This document shows positions 24,701 through 35,787 of a DNA stretch of 64,000 bases, piece by piece. This DNA is from Phoronis australis. Lineage: Eukaryota; Phoronida; Phoronidae. The first letter of the stretch is position 1, and the number at the start of each line of letters is the position of its first letter. The translations under genes and the position numbers were made by a program. Below the pieces are notes generated by a model that searched no databases, was not told the origin of the DNA, and worked only from the letters and a program-made list of their open reading frames with translations. The stretch covers positions 597,629-661,628 of the forward strand of contig NMRA01000151.1 in assembly GCA_002633005.1 (NCBI GenBank), given 5' to 3'.

Positions 24701-25194
24701 GCACCCTTTTTACGCAATATCAGATTCAGTTGGCACGGCTGCAAGCCATTTCACCATGTATTTAAAGGGCTCGCGAAATCGAGGCTGTTAATCTATCACC
24801 ACTAGTACACGTGGGCCCTCTAGTTATTGTAGATTTTCCGCATAGCCCCATTGTAAGCCAGCCTCGGTTAAGCCATTTGAGCTCCATCTTGAGGCTTGGG
24901 GACGAGGCTGCTCATAAGCTAGTGCGAGACGTCACGGAGCAACAATGCAATGTTCTCTCCAAGTCCAGAAACCAACACCATTTTTGATTTACGAACAATT
25001 TTAGATCACGTAAACGAAATCAAAAGGTAATTGTAGTGAAATAAATGTGAAAACGTGACGTCTGGACGACTTCTAGGACGTAGCACTAATCGTGCAATAA
25101 AGACAACAGTCCCAGAAGTCATCCTAAAGTGCTTTCGGCATGTGCGAAGATTACTTTTATTGGGGACAAATAAAACAAAACAAGAATAATATAT
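21725..25194. other. Long stretch without recognisable genes
   Basis: It could be intron of the possible secreted-protein gene. Frames at 23437-23649 and 24084-24299 show no domain or convincing splice sites. No internal repeat was noticed. Confidence 0.4.
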
Positions 25195-25345
25195 ATTTTA
25201 ATTTGTATTGGGAATTTCAGGGTCACAGCTCTACAAATAAATATTTCACAGAAGGAACCGGTCAAGCTGAGTGAGCAGACCAGCCGGAGTGATAAAAAGA
25301 TATGTTGTGGCTCAGTATGTAGGTTGTTAATGGATGAACAATCCT
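25195..25345 (-). repeat. Dispersed repeat R2, short copy
   Basis: The reverse complement of this stretch matches 57930-58300: GGATTGTTCATCCAT, TCTTTTTATCACTCCGGCTG, GGTTCCTTCTGTGAAATA and GGCTGTGACCC-type blocks occur in the same order. This copy lacks the central ~100 bases present in the other. Confidence 0.8.
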
Positions 25346-26749
25346 GTCCACCGCCACAACCCGTGTGGGGGCCGTGATCCTGCATGATAGAGGAGTGGCA
25401 GGGGATGGGGGAAAAACGTAGTCGCAACCAATGAGAAATGGACCGATACCTTTCCCGGATTTGCCTCCATATTCATTGAAGCTCAACTCCCCCCCGTTGG
25501 GGCACAGCACACGAGGACAGGTTGGATACTTCACGATGAGCAGTACCGCAAAGCTCGCAACCCAGCCACACTCTGGTCGACGATAGAGCCGGAGTTGTGG
25601 TTGCTGCACATTACACTGAGGCCCCTCTACTGACACCATACCGCACCCACCTACCAGACACTGCTGACAGTGCAGACATACACATACCTGGAGGACCTGC
25701 ATTGGTTCCCACCCAAGCATCGCATGCTACAGGGCCACCCGACGCTCCCGGCCGGGCCCTTCCAGGGTCCAAGCCGCCCCCGAAACCCAACTCAACCCTC
25801 ACTCATATCGAAGCAAACCCTGGTGAAATTCAGCCGGTTTAGGGGACACTTTATTACCCCGCCCCCCGCCCCCTATTATTACGAATCTAATGCACCTTGT
25901 ATGACTAGGATACAGCTCAGTTGAAGACAACTGACGTTCAGGTTCCTATGTGCTCAGGTAAAGAGGTTATGCACAACTGTTGGTATTGCGGTGGAACAAT
26001 TAACTTGCGTACCAAAAAGAGTAGGCGTTGTGAAAATGTCTGGGGAGAACCTCATCAGGAAGCATGTGTTGTTAGGGAAACTCTCTGCAAAATTGCAGGA
26101 TTGTACTCAGAGAATGCACTTGTTTTCTGAAAACAGAAAGATTGTACAGTTTTTTTTTTGTTAAAAGTTAGCAAAGAAGTAACGTCGCAGGAAAGGTAAA
26201 GTAACATCAGCATGGTAGATGTCATTTCATAAAAAGATTCATGACTAGATCTAAAATCAGTATTCAAAAAGTCCGTTTTATTTGATGGTGCTTTTAAGAT
26301 TAAAACCAACAGTTTGATAAAAATCGTTAATTAAAACCTCAAATTTCTGTGTGACATTCAAAAACAAACCCGTTTAGTCTAAAGAACAACGGCGGTACCA
26401 TTGTGCCCTGTTCATTTGAGTCCCATAGGCTGGTTTGGAGATGCCATTTGGAAAATTTTCGAATGTTTGTTCCTCATAACCAGAAAGTAAGACATTAATA
26501 TTGAACCTGTTGGTAAGGTTAATATCGAAACTAAGTACAGCATGGCCAGCTAAACCATTAAGGGGCAGGCAAACTTGGACTTGAATTTACCGGGGTAAAA
26601 ATCTAAGTGGTGTGACATGCGATTTTCAATCACAATAGAAAGATACGAGGTTGTTAGTGTTAAAATATTTTATTGAAAGTAAAACGTGTTTACAAACATA
26701 ACAGACCTCTTGAGCAAAATACTGGTTTATAAGTAACAAAGTCAGAGCA
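25346..26749. other. Non-coding stretch, no gene supported
   Basis: A 152-codon minus frame (25262-25720) overlaps the R2 repeat and a C-rich patch and has no family features. A plus frame at 25921-26130 contains four Cys and one CxxC, but no start or domain could be assigned. Confidence 0.4.
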
Positions 26750-27232
26750 AAAATTTCCAGGCGTCTGTGTTAAACCGTGGCAACCCGCATAGGCGTGGTG
26801 CTGGGGACAGTCGAAAAGAGAAAGACTGCGAAAAACGGATAAGAGAGAAAATTCAAGAGAACATTTAACAAATCTGCATCAGTGCATGGTTTACCTTTTG
26901 AGGACCCAGGCCAGGACATCGTCGTTAGCGTCTTCGCTTTTGCAGTACAGGTCGTCTAAACGCACACATATATTTCGAAAAAATCGAGAGAACTTGTAAA
27001 GCGAAGTTTTTGCAGAGCGTACTAATTTACTGTATGTTTAAATTCAATAAGTCAATTTTGCGAATGCAAAACTATATTTTTCTAGAGGCCCCTCTCCGGC
27101 AAGGGATAACGGTGACAACTTTCGCTTTATTTTATTTTCTCGAAACTGTATATCACCTGAGAAAAATTGATGACCTGACAGTTAACATCAATTGCCGAGC
27201 ATTTCCAGATATTTGAAAATACAGATATTTAC
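26750..27232 (-). repeat. Dispersed repeat family R1, copy B (inverted)
   Basis: Read on the minus strand it follows copy A block by block: CAATTGATG, CATCAATTTTTCTCA, CCGTTATCCCTTGCCGGAG, CGTTTAGACGACCTGTACTG, AAACCATGCACTGATGCAG and GGTTGCCACGGTTTAAC. It is the longest and best-preserved copy of the family in the window. Confidence 0.85.
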
Positions 27233-27429
27233 TCTGCGCGTGAAAGCGCAGAGTACTGTTGTTCCTGGGTTTTCTTCAATTTTATTCTTCTTATTCTTCT
27301 TATTTTTATTCTTCTTCCGACCAACTTTGAGGCTTAATAACTCCAAATTGGGTGCATGTACGGTCTTTAAATTCAGCATATGACTTTTGACAGTATATAA
27401 ATTTTGATTGGTTATATAATCATATTCCA

Positions 27430-28395
27430 TATTGCACCGGAAGAGTTCGTTTAGTGCAAAGGTCATATAATTTTCAAAATGCTACTCCTTCAGTTTTAAA
27501 ACTATCTTTTTCAAATTCGGTGCACAGGTATATGTCAACATGACAATTTAAAAATTAACTTTTCTAAGTAATCGGGTCATCCAATCAGGTGAAATAGGTC
27601 AAAGGTCATTAGGTGCAAACTAAAATTTTGAGCTAGACACTTCAAATCGATAGGGCTGTTTGCCACAGGCAAATCAAATCGGAATCCAAAGTTTCAGGTC
27701 ATTTAGTGCAAAAATGGGATCATTAGGTGCATTTTTCTTCTGAAAATTTGACCTATTCAATCAGCAAGTATTCTGATGCGTCAACCGTTAGACAACTGTG
27801 ATTCTCAGCGTTAAGCACATTTTCCATGGTCTTTGCAATGATTCTCCTAAAGATGCTTAAAATGCACCGGATAAGGTCAATTAGTGCAAAGGTCATGTAA
27901 CGTTCAAAATGTTACATGTATATCCCTTACGTTTTTCAAGGAATTCTTTTCAATTTCAGCACACTGGTGTAAGTCAACATGCCAAGTGAATACCCTACAT
28001 TACTTCGCAATAGGCCGAACCAATCAGAAAAAATAGGTCAAAGGTCATTGAGTGCAAAGTAAAATTTTGAGCTAGAGACTTCCGAATTACGTATCTGTTT
28101 ACTATGTGCGATTGAGTTTGAATTCTGAATTTTCAGGTCATTTGGTGCACCCATGGGGTCATTAGGTGCATTTTTCTTCTGAAAGTTTGACCACGTCATT
28201 CATCTTGTATTCTAAAGTGCTTAAAGTAAAACATCTGTGATTATTAGCATTAACCACACTTTTAAGCGAGTTATCAATTACTCCCTCATCGGGGCTCATA
28301 ATGCACCGGAAGAGGTCAATTAGTGGAAAGGTCATCAAAAAATTAGTACGTAATTCCTCCTACAATTTTGAAGAATTCCTTTTCATATTGGTAAA
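27430..28395 (+). repeat. Tandem repeat, period ~430-439 bp, about 2.2 units
   Basis: GCACCGG anchors recur at 27434, 27864 and 28303. Within the two full units, the blocks AGGTCAAAGGTCATT, AAAATTTTGAGCTAGA, GGTCATTAGGTGCA followed by TTTTTCTTCTGAAA, and TTAGTGCAAAGGTCAT recur in order at about 80% identity. The word TTAGTGCA or TTAGGTGCA itself repeats several times per unit. The third unit breaks off near 28395. No coding potential. Confidence 0.85.
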
Positions 28396-28492
28396 CGGGT
28401 TGCTGTCAGTAACTTCCCATAATAATTTCAGTAATACGCACGCGCAGAGTCCGTTATTGTCATGCCGTGACAATAATCTTTCTAGTTTCATA

Positions 28493-28546
28493 TTGAGGGG
28501 CCCCGCTTTGGAACGAGGCCATTGATGACATTCAAGTGGCCACCTT
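28493..28546 (-). repeat. Left-end fragment of repeat R1 (inverted)
   Basis: It is the reverse complement of the first 55 bases of copy A: GAGGGGCCCC, GGCCATTGATGACATTCAAG and TGGCCACCTT. Similarity stops abruptly beyond that. Confidence 0.8.
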
Positions 28547-30160
28547 TTTGTGTTTTCATTAAGAAAGTCTTAAGGGACTTTCACGGTCCAATGTTGGAAT
28601 CGATTACCTCTATTTTCCTGTTTTTTTGTGAAATCGTGCTTTCATGTTGAAGGAGGTCGCTCCCTGCATCGTTTTGGGACAACACGAGGGTGGAATGAAC
28701 TGTCACTTTTTTCCAAGCTTAATGATGTTCAGCCTTTCATCTTAAGGTGTCACATTTCACAAGGTACCCTCTCTCGTTGGAGTAGTAGCGGGAATGTCCC
28801 TTTGTCCCACTATATACATGTATATCTGCGCGTGCCGAACAAGTGTACACAAGCACAATATCGCGTGCACGAAAGGGGTACACAATCAATTATGGTTGAT
28901 AAAATTTATTACAAATGATTCTTTAAAATAGATTAATTTCGACTATTTCTAAGAATGGTATGACATGTTATAAGATGTTGATAAGAATTAATATCAACAA
29001 AAGGTGTAATATAAGATCTAAGTTTTTTCATCAGCCCTAGTAATTTATACGAATTTTTGTCACTGACCAAAAATGATCCGTAACTGATGATCAGACTGAT
29101 ACATGTGAACGATGATCAGTCTCATTAGAATTCAACCAAACCGGAGGTGCAAGATTTTTACACAAGCATTACTTATTCTAAGTTTAGAAAATATGATTAA
29201 AACAGTGAAGAAGATGAACAGTATACACAGTGTCTATTTTGTTAAGTACAAGTTCATTAAGATTGACGGTAAATATAATGGGCAAAACTAAGCCTTTCAG
29301 CTAGCAAGGAGTAATGTATCATGCATGCAGAAGTATGCAACAGTCAGGGCAAGGACTTCTGTGTACGTCCTGGGGGGCGTACATGTACATGTAGCTAGGA
29401 CGGAGGGAGATTTGTCTCGTACGGAACACTCTCCGGAGGGGAGGAGGGGGGAGGTAGAGGCGACACAACAATTCGTGATGATCGGCACTAAACATTTTAG
29501 CATCAGAAATATTACATTCAAGTAAATCAGGCAAACGCATTTTAATTAATAATCCACTGGTGCCACCTGCCACCCCGAACTGTTATACCAGAGGTTTCAA
29601 GTTTAATCCCGTCCTGCAGCCATTCTACTACTGCTTATGAATTTCTGTAATTACATCACGTTTCGTCTCTTATAGTTGCTAAACGTAAATGGAAACATCA
29701 GAACGTTCTAGAAACCATGTGTAGTTAATTGTTGCAACAAGAGGGGGATTACGTATATCAAACTTGACAAATATCCGTGGTGGACGTTGGCGCAGTTTGA
29801 TTTTGGAATTATATGCTGAATGACGTCAACATGAACATTTGTCTTAAAACGCTACGCAATATTGCCACAAGTCAAACTTACATAATTCTGCTAAAACTAA
29901 TGATTGCCTAAAGGTATTTCAATAAACACAATATACATCCATTGACTGGCCGTAGTTTGGCGGGAAATGACGTGGTACGACGATAACTGGTACGAAACCG
30001 GTAACTCTCCCCTACATTTGATGTACGACGTGAAAATCCCCTCAAAAGGACTTTTTCAAAACAACGTGTTGGCCATATTCGTGTAGAAAAGCGAAATAAA
30101 CAAATCTGTACACGCTGCTCAAAGCACTTTCGTGGACATACGGAAACGAAAACGTCTTTT
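28547..30160. other. Non-coding stretch, no gene seen
   Basis: Small frames without signatures. A GTACATGTACATGTAG word at 29380 is of the kind common in many marine invertebrate genomes. Confidence 0.4.
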
Positions 30161-30307
30161 AGTCGGTGGGCCAGAATTTGTAGGGCCTCTAGAAAATGGT
30201 TTTTGTGAGTACTTTAGGGGGCAATTTTATTTTCGTGTTTTTTAATTCATTTATTAGAGCGTTTTCAAAATCTAAAAAGTTCCCACATATAAAGTTGCAC
30301 ATTTTTG
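30161..30307 (+). repeat. Left terminal inverted repeat of the 3.15 kb element
   Basis: Starts AGTCGGTGGGCCAGA. It pairs with 33165-33310 on the opposite strand over the outer 15 bases, the GTGAGTACTTT block and the AGTTCCCAC/TTGCACA blocks. Confidence 0.8.
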
Positions 30308-30892
30308 AGAAATTTGAGTTTGAAGTTACCTAATAATCACCAAAGAGCTTAGTAAACTTATATTTGTAAAACAACAGTTTTGGTGACTTTTTGGTAAAAC
30401 AAGTAATATGGTCCCATCAGTGCCATTGTATTGAACAATGTTACACTCATATTACATGTTTTACTATTGTAGATTAATTGTAAACAGTGAAATTTAAAAA
30501 ATGTAAAGAGACACCTAGTGGCAAAAATGCAAACTAAGTATGAATGTTACTAGGAAGTTGTTATGGCATTGTCTGGCAACAAAAATAACACAAAACACTA
30601 GAGACAGGGCAAAATTTGTGCCTCAATGACTGGACCAGTGACTAATGGTGTAAAATACAGCTTGTTTGCATAATACACCAGAAATACGTTATAGTACAAA
30701 AACAATATAGTTGAATGATCTCTGTGAATGTGCACACAGACTGTATGAAAATAATAGATTATTCTGACAGCGTTTATCATGTAGTATGAGACAAATACAT
30801 GACAATGATCAAAGTATGTACTTTCTATTACTTAATCGACAAATAAAATTAACTTTTTAATGCAAAAAAAAATAAGGGGGTTGGAGGTCTAT

Positions 30893-31256
30893 TTAGGCTT
30901 GACTTGTCAAAGAACTATTCAATTTTATGCAGTCAGTGTTGCTGATGTTACTACAGTTGTCACAACTGCACATTTCTGTACAGTTTGACCCAGCATTGCA
31001 GCACAAACTCAGTTTCCCAGCACACATGTTCTTTTTGCACTTGCAGCGTTCATCGTTTAGTACTGTCAATGGAAATGCGGGCATTGCCATTCATTTTAAC
31101 TGCAAAGCTCCACCGCCAAGGAGCCAACTATGGTCGATTAGAGCGGGTACAGCACTGCACACTGGTGATTGGCCCGCAGGCAATGAAGGGTCAAACACTA
31201 AGTCCTTGTTTGGAGGCGGGGAGGATTTGGGCAAACGTTTGATTCAAAATATGTAA
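30893..31256 (-). pseudogene. C-terminal Cys-cluster fragment of the transposon gene
   Basis: The minus frame reads RCKCKKNMC, then LCCNAGSNC, TEMCSC and DNCSN, a CxCxxxxC...C...CxCxxC pattern. It resembles tesmin/TSO1-type CXC motifs and the Cys-rich tails of certain invertebrate repeat-encoded proteins. The frame continues upstream through an in-frame stop to about 31256 (LPAGQSPVC). The role is probably zinc or DNA binding by analogy. It is not intact. Confidence 0.5.
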
Positions 31257-31359
31257 AAATGGGCTTTGTTAATTAGAGTCAGCAAGTGAACTATTGAACA
31301 CTAGCCTCAATGGAATTTCGTATCTCTTAGTCGGGCACAAACTACAATAGTGAGTAGCT

Positions 31360-31551
31360 TCAACAACATTTCTTAAGATTGCCTGTCCAAATAACTTCAT
31401 GCACACCAGCTTTCTGAAAAACAGCTTCAAAGTCTTGCTTTAGTTTGGAAAGGCAAATAACATCTTCATGTGTTAGAAGCTTTGATTCAATGAACTCCAA
31501 ACAAAACTGTAGAAAAACATCTATGAAAACTGCGGATTTGTCACTCTTCAC
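31360..31551 (-). pseudogene. Middle fragment of the transposon gene (tentative)
   Basis: A 63-codon minus frame (AVFIDVFLQFCLEFIESKLL, then HEDVICLSKLKQDFE) is helical in character, in the same orientation as the Cys-rich tail and inside the same TIR element. No family name can be given. Confidence 0.35.
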
Positions 31552-32234
31552 AGTCGTTGTCTTTCTATTTTTATAGCATGATGATCTGTGGTACTTGGCT
31601 TCTAAGACACAAGGTCTTTATCTTTGAATTGCATTTGCGTATTCAGGGCTCTGGACTGAGCTGTTGCTTGCGATACAAGTCCAACTGAAAAAAAACCGAA
31701 CTGTTAACACTAATTTAACATTCAATTATGAGTGAGTTGGCATGCAACTTTTTCAGATGGACTTATCAGGAACTGATCCACCACCAGCCTAACAAATTTA
31801 CATGCCACCTGATCTGTCGCCTAAAAATGTTGATCGTCTAAAAATCAGATTAGTTGATGCAACTGAAAATAAATCAGCTGATATACCAGTGCAGTGATTG
31901 AAATTTAATTTTTTTTAAATCAGAGGTAATCGACCTTTGACGAAATGGACAGTGGCTTCCATTGTCCTCAAATTACGACGGCGACGATGGCCACTTAGGC
32001 ACTTTAATTTAATTATCATTGCAGCTACCTAAGTAATTAATGTTTACAAGAAATTGAGAAGAGGTTCCCCCTATCCCAGGACTACGGCAGGGGATGACGG
32101 TCACTTGGGCATGTGGTTTGCAACCATCTACTGTATTTAACCTTCTCAAAAATTTTTGACTTAAAGTGCTTTAAAATCACACCCACAATATAACGCCATA
32201 TGATTATCCCTTAACGCAAGCAGTGTCGATGTGG

Positions 32235-33060
32235 CAACTGAACAATGGCGTGTTCGAAAAACAGGAGTGCAGGAGTATTTGTTTAAACTGGGAACAAATG
32301 AAAACATTAACGACTTCCTCAGAGGCATCTCTCTACGCGGTACTTCTAAACTTATAGGAACATAATTTGCCGAAAAGCATCCGGCATATGGAGTGCCTAT
32401 GGTATGACCACCGTCTCTACTGGGTCAGCGGTATTGTCTAAGGCCTAGGCAGCCAATGGGCTGAACAAGTTAAAAAAACAACTGGTGATAATACTGAAAC
32501 ACACATGGAAAATACCAAGATGTACCTTTCAAAAACACGTACCTGTTTTTGAAAGCTATGCTTCTTTCTCTTTCTTGAAATATGGTCCACAATATACTTT
32601 TCCTGCTAACAAATGATGCACTCATGTTTCAGAATGTTCCTATCTTGTTCAGGTTAATTGGGTGTTTCAGATTTTGGAAGTATTATTAATTTTCTTGGGA
32701 AATCTTGGATAACATCTGTATCACTTTAAGCAACTTCAGCCTTAGTACTTCTGCTGGTGCCTTGAAACGTTGCTATGCCGTTCTATGTCCTTTCAATTTT
32801 TTGGGCTGACACTTGGTCTTCTAGTCTACAGCACTAAGGAGTATACTGTGTAGGCTATACCAGGACATACAGCTGTTTTCTGCACTAACGTTTGTGACAC
32901 CTCTTCTTCTTTTTGATCTACAGAGTTCCACAGTCCATCATCTTTCGTCAGGAAGCTTTCCTAAGCTTCTTTAGGCTCTGACATCACAATTTTGTGCTGT
33001 TTGATAAACCTTGAATTATACAGGCATCACACTCCAAGGGAGCAGCCATATTGAAGTAAC
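32235..33060 (-). pseudogene. N-terminal part of the transposon gene, heavily decayed
   Basis: It starts with ATGGCTGCTCCC (MAAPLECDACII) just inside the right TIR and soon accumulates stops. The part at 32240-32450 is clearly homologous at the DNA level to 40780-40990: the blocks AGAGACGGTGG, TTTTCGxCAAATTATG and AAATACTCCTG occur in the same order and spacing. Confidence 0.55.
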
Positions 33061-33164
33061 TAAGCACAACAATACAATCTGGCTCTCTGATTGGTCAATT
33101 CAATAGAAAAGTGCCACCAAGTGGCAGGAATGTGCATCATATTTTGTGCAACAAAAACACCTTT

Positions 33165-33310
33165 TTTAAAAAAATGTGCAAGTGTAGACGTGGGAACTTT
33201 TTGGAATTTGATTTATAGGTATATTATCTAACCACATAGAAAAAACTAGGTTGCCCCCCCCCCCCAAAGTACTCACAAGGATGAACGCTATGAGATCTGG
33301 CCCACCGACT
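33165..33310 (-). repeat. Right terminal inverted repeat of the 3.15 kb element
   Basis: It ends CCCACCGACT and contains a 12-base C homopolymer next to AAAGTACTCAC. It is the inverted partner of 30161-30307. Confidence 0.8.
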
Positions 33311-34164
33311 ATTTGTCCTAGAACTCTTCACGTGCTTGGCATTTCTGACAATGCACTCTCGTGCTGGAAGTTTTTTTTTGAGATTGAGCACCGTTCCAAA
33401 AAATTGTAGGTCTCGTTACAGCTGACCACAGAAGAATGATTCTGCGATTTTAGGACTGAAACTGAAACAAATCTAGATTGGTGACTCATTGGCAATACAA
33501 GCGTGATTTTTTTATTTTGAAGCCATAGTTGCCAGATATCATTCAGCGTCACTTAATTCCCTAAGGAGGCCAGATCATGCACTATAAACATCACCAGACG
33601 CTTTGCTTCACAAAACGTGTACCTTGATGTATTTTCTTTCATTTTTTCGACATCGCATTCGCTTTAGCAAGGATTCACGCACACATGCCGCGTACAGACA
33701 ATCACCTCTTCGCCACGTATTCGCATCTTCCCGTTCAAAATTGTTTTATTTCATACACACCGTTGACTTAAAGTCGTGAATGAGCATAATAAGCAGCTGA
33801 TTGTCATACTACCCAATGTCCGTTAGCAACTGCTCATGTGACGTCATGGACATATATCAGCCTTCCCAAATATACGTGTTTTGACAATTTTAATCCTTGT
33901 TTGTCTCAGTAAGCAGAGTTTTGAAACAGTCGCTGATATCGCCGGTCATTTTGAATGAGGCCCTGAAGTCGTGACCGTTTCGTTTAGACGGAAATGCACG
34001 AAGTAAGACCACACAAGTCAACTACAGTACTTACAGTTACTCTAGACATAAAAATGCATTGCATTGTTTATTAATTCAGTTTCAATTGAAATAAATTGTT
34101 ATATGTTTTGCACCCAACTTTGATGTGCACAGACGTTTTCAATGGGGTTTTTCACGTAGATGTA
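33311..34164. other. Non-coding stretch, no gene seen
   Basis: No feature could be supported. Confidence 0.4.
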
Positions 34165-34605
34165 TATTAGTCCTCAAAATTCAGGAATGCGCAGCAATTG
34201 ATGCTATCTGCCAAGTCATCAATTTTTCTCAAGTGATATTACACGTTCGAGAAAAAAACGAAAAATACAGCGACATGTGTCCCCGTTATCCGTTGCCGGA
34301 GAGGGGCGCCTGGAAAAACGTAGTTTCGGACTAAAATTGTCTTATTGAATTAAAAATCCAAAAAATTAATGCACACTGCAAACGCTTCGCTTCACAATTT
34401 TTTAGGATTTTCGAAATCCATGTATGAATGAATAAATTCACGTTTCAAGTGCGTTTAGACGACCTTTGCTGCAAAAACGGAGATCCTAAAAACAATATCC
34501 TGCGGTGAAACTGAGTTGTCAAATGTTCTCTTGAATTTTCTTTCATCTCCCTCTTTCGCGGTCTTTCTTTTGCCGACTGTCAGTGCTCCCACACACGTGA
34601 CCACC
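34165..34605 (+). repeat. Dispersed repeat family R1, copy C
   Basis: In the same orientation as copy A. Shared blocks include GCAGCAATTGATGCTATCTG, TCATCAATTTTTCTCAAGTG, CCGTTATCCGTTGCCGGAGA, GCGTTTAGACGACCTTTGCT and CTCTTGAATTTTCTTTC. Confidence 0.85.
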
Positions 34606-35787
34606 GCCCCGCCCCCGCTTCCTAGAGCCCGACGAATGTAGCAAATATATGTAGGTGGATATAGGAGTTTTAAAACGGGTGTTTCCAGTATTACTTTTTG
34701 CACCAATCAATGTACCCCTTGAATCCGACCATCATGTGTGAAATCGCAGATTTTTTTTCTTTCAATAACATGCCACTCTTCAATCTGATTGGCGATCCAG
34801 AAGGAGGACAATAAAAAATGTTCACTTTCTTACCGAAACAACACAGTGAGATACGGTAACCATTTCAAACAATAAAGTTTTAATTTATTTCAAAACATCA
34901 CCATTACGCATTAAAAATACACCGTGACACAAACGGGATATGTCTAGCTGGGACAAAGTTACTGTACTGCTACCCTCTGACACAGCGCCACCTATACTGA
35001 AAAGTGGCCCTGTGGAAGCGTGATGAATGACACACGAATTCCGTGTGTGGGCATCAATGAGCAAGCTTTGGTTGGAAGTATGCCGATCACATTGCCACCA
35101 CTAGCATACAACTTTATGCATTTGTACATGCTTGGACTTACCCTTGGATCGGGGATTCCTTGATTTTGTGTTCTTCGATCACTGCCCATTTAATAAAATG
35201 GTTCTACTCAAGTCAAAGGTGGTCGCCACTGTACACCGAAAGGGGTTTCCCAACTTTCAACTAGGGGGAATGACTGAATGTTATGACGTTGGTTTCACTG
35301 TTTAACCATTAAGAAGCCATGTTAAACAACATTCGACAGTATTAACTTTCGTAGAACTGTAAAAGAGTATATGCTGGTACATACACCCCAGTCCAACAAA
35401 AGTCATATTTCAATCAACTGTTAATTTAATCCATCCCTCGATTTAGTTGGATCCGAATTTTACTGGCACACAATTCTGTTACTAGTACATACAACTGACA
35501 ACACACCGCCACAAAACATATAATGACGAAAGTCAACGGTCATAGACTCTAGGCCTACCTGCTTTGTCCTACATGCCGCATACCCAGGCATTAATACACT
35601 ATAAGTAGCAGGGGACCATTTTCTTATATCCACGAACAGGGCAGACTATTACAAATCATGGATTTCCTCAAGTAAGTCAGTTGAAGATTAGAAAAGCTTG
35701 CCTGATTACATAACATTTGTCTCGTCTTTTGAAATCTACTTAAGCAACCCATCTACATCTTCTTATATTACCGATTGTCAGGAGCTA
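34606..35787. other. Non-coding stretch, no gene supported
   Basis: Its right end (35640-35787) is probably a decayed continuation of the RT fragment that follows. Confidence 0.4.

Larger units (their letters stand above)
30161..33310 (-). mobile_element. 3.15 kb TIR DNA transposon carrying a decayed Cys-rich gene
   Basis: The outer ends are inverted copies of AGTCGGTGGGCCAGA, then TTGTGAGTACTTT plus a G-run and GGCAA, then AAAAAGTTCCCAC and TTGCACATTTTT. This makes terminal inverted repeats of about 145 bases with internal divergence. Between them the minus strand carries remnants of one large gene: an initiating MAAPLECDACII near 33050, a middle region shared with 40650-41175, and a C-terminal CXC cysteine cluster at 30893-31090. 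Stops and frame changes are frequent. No obvious target-site duplication is seen at the ends. No DDE catalytic core was recognised, so the superfamily is unassigned. Confidence 0.75.

Noticed and set aside
25262-25720. 152-codon minus frame
   Set aside because: Its last part is the R2 repeat and the rest is compositionally odd with no family features or splice sites.
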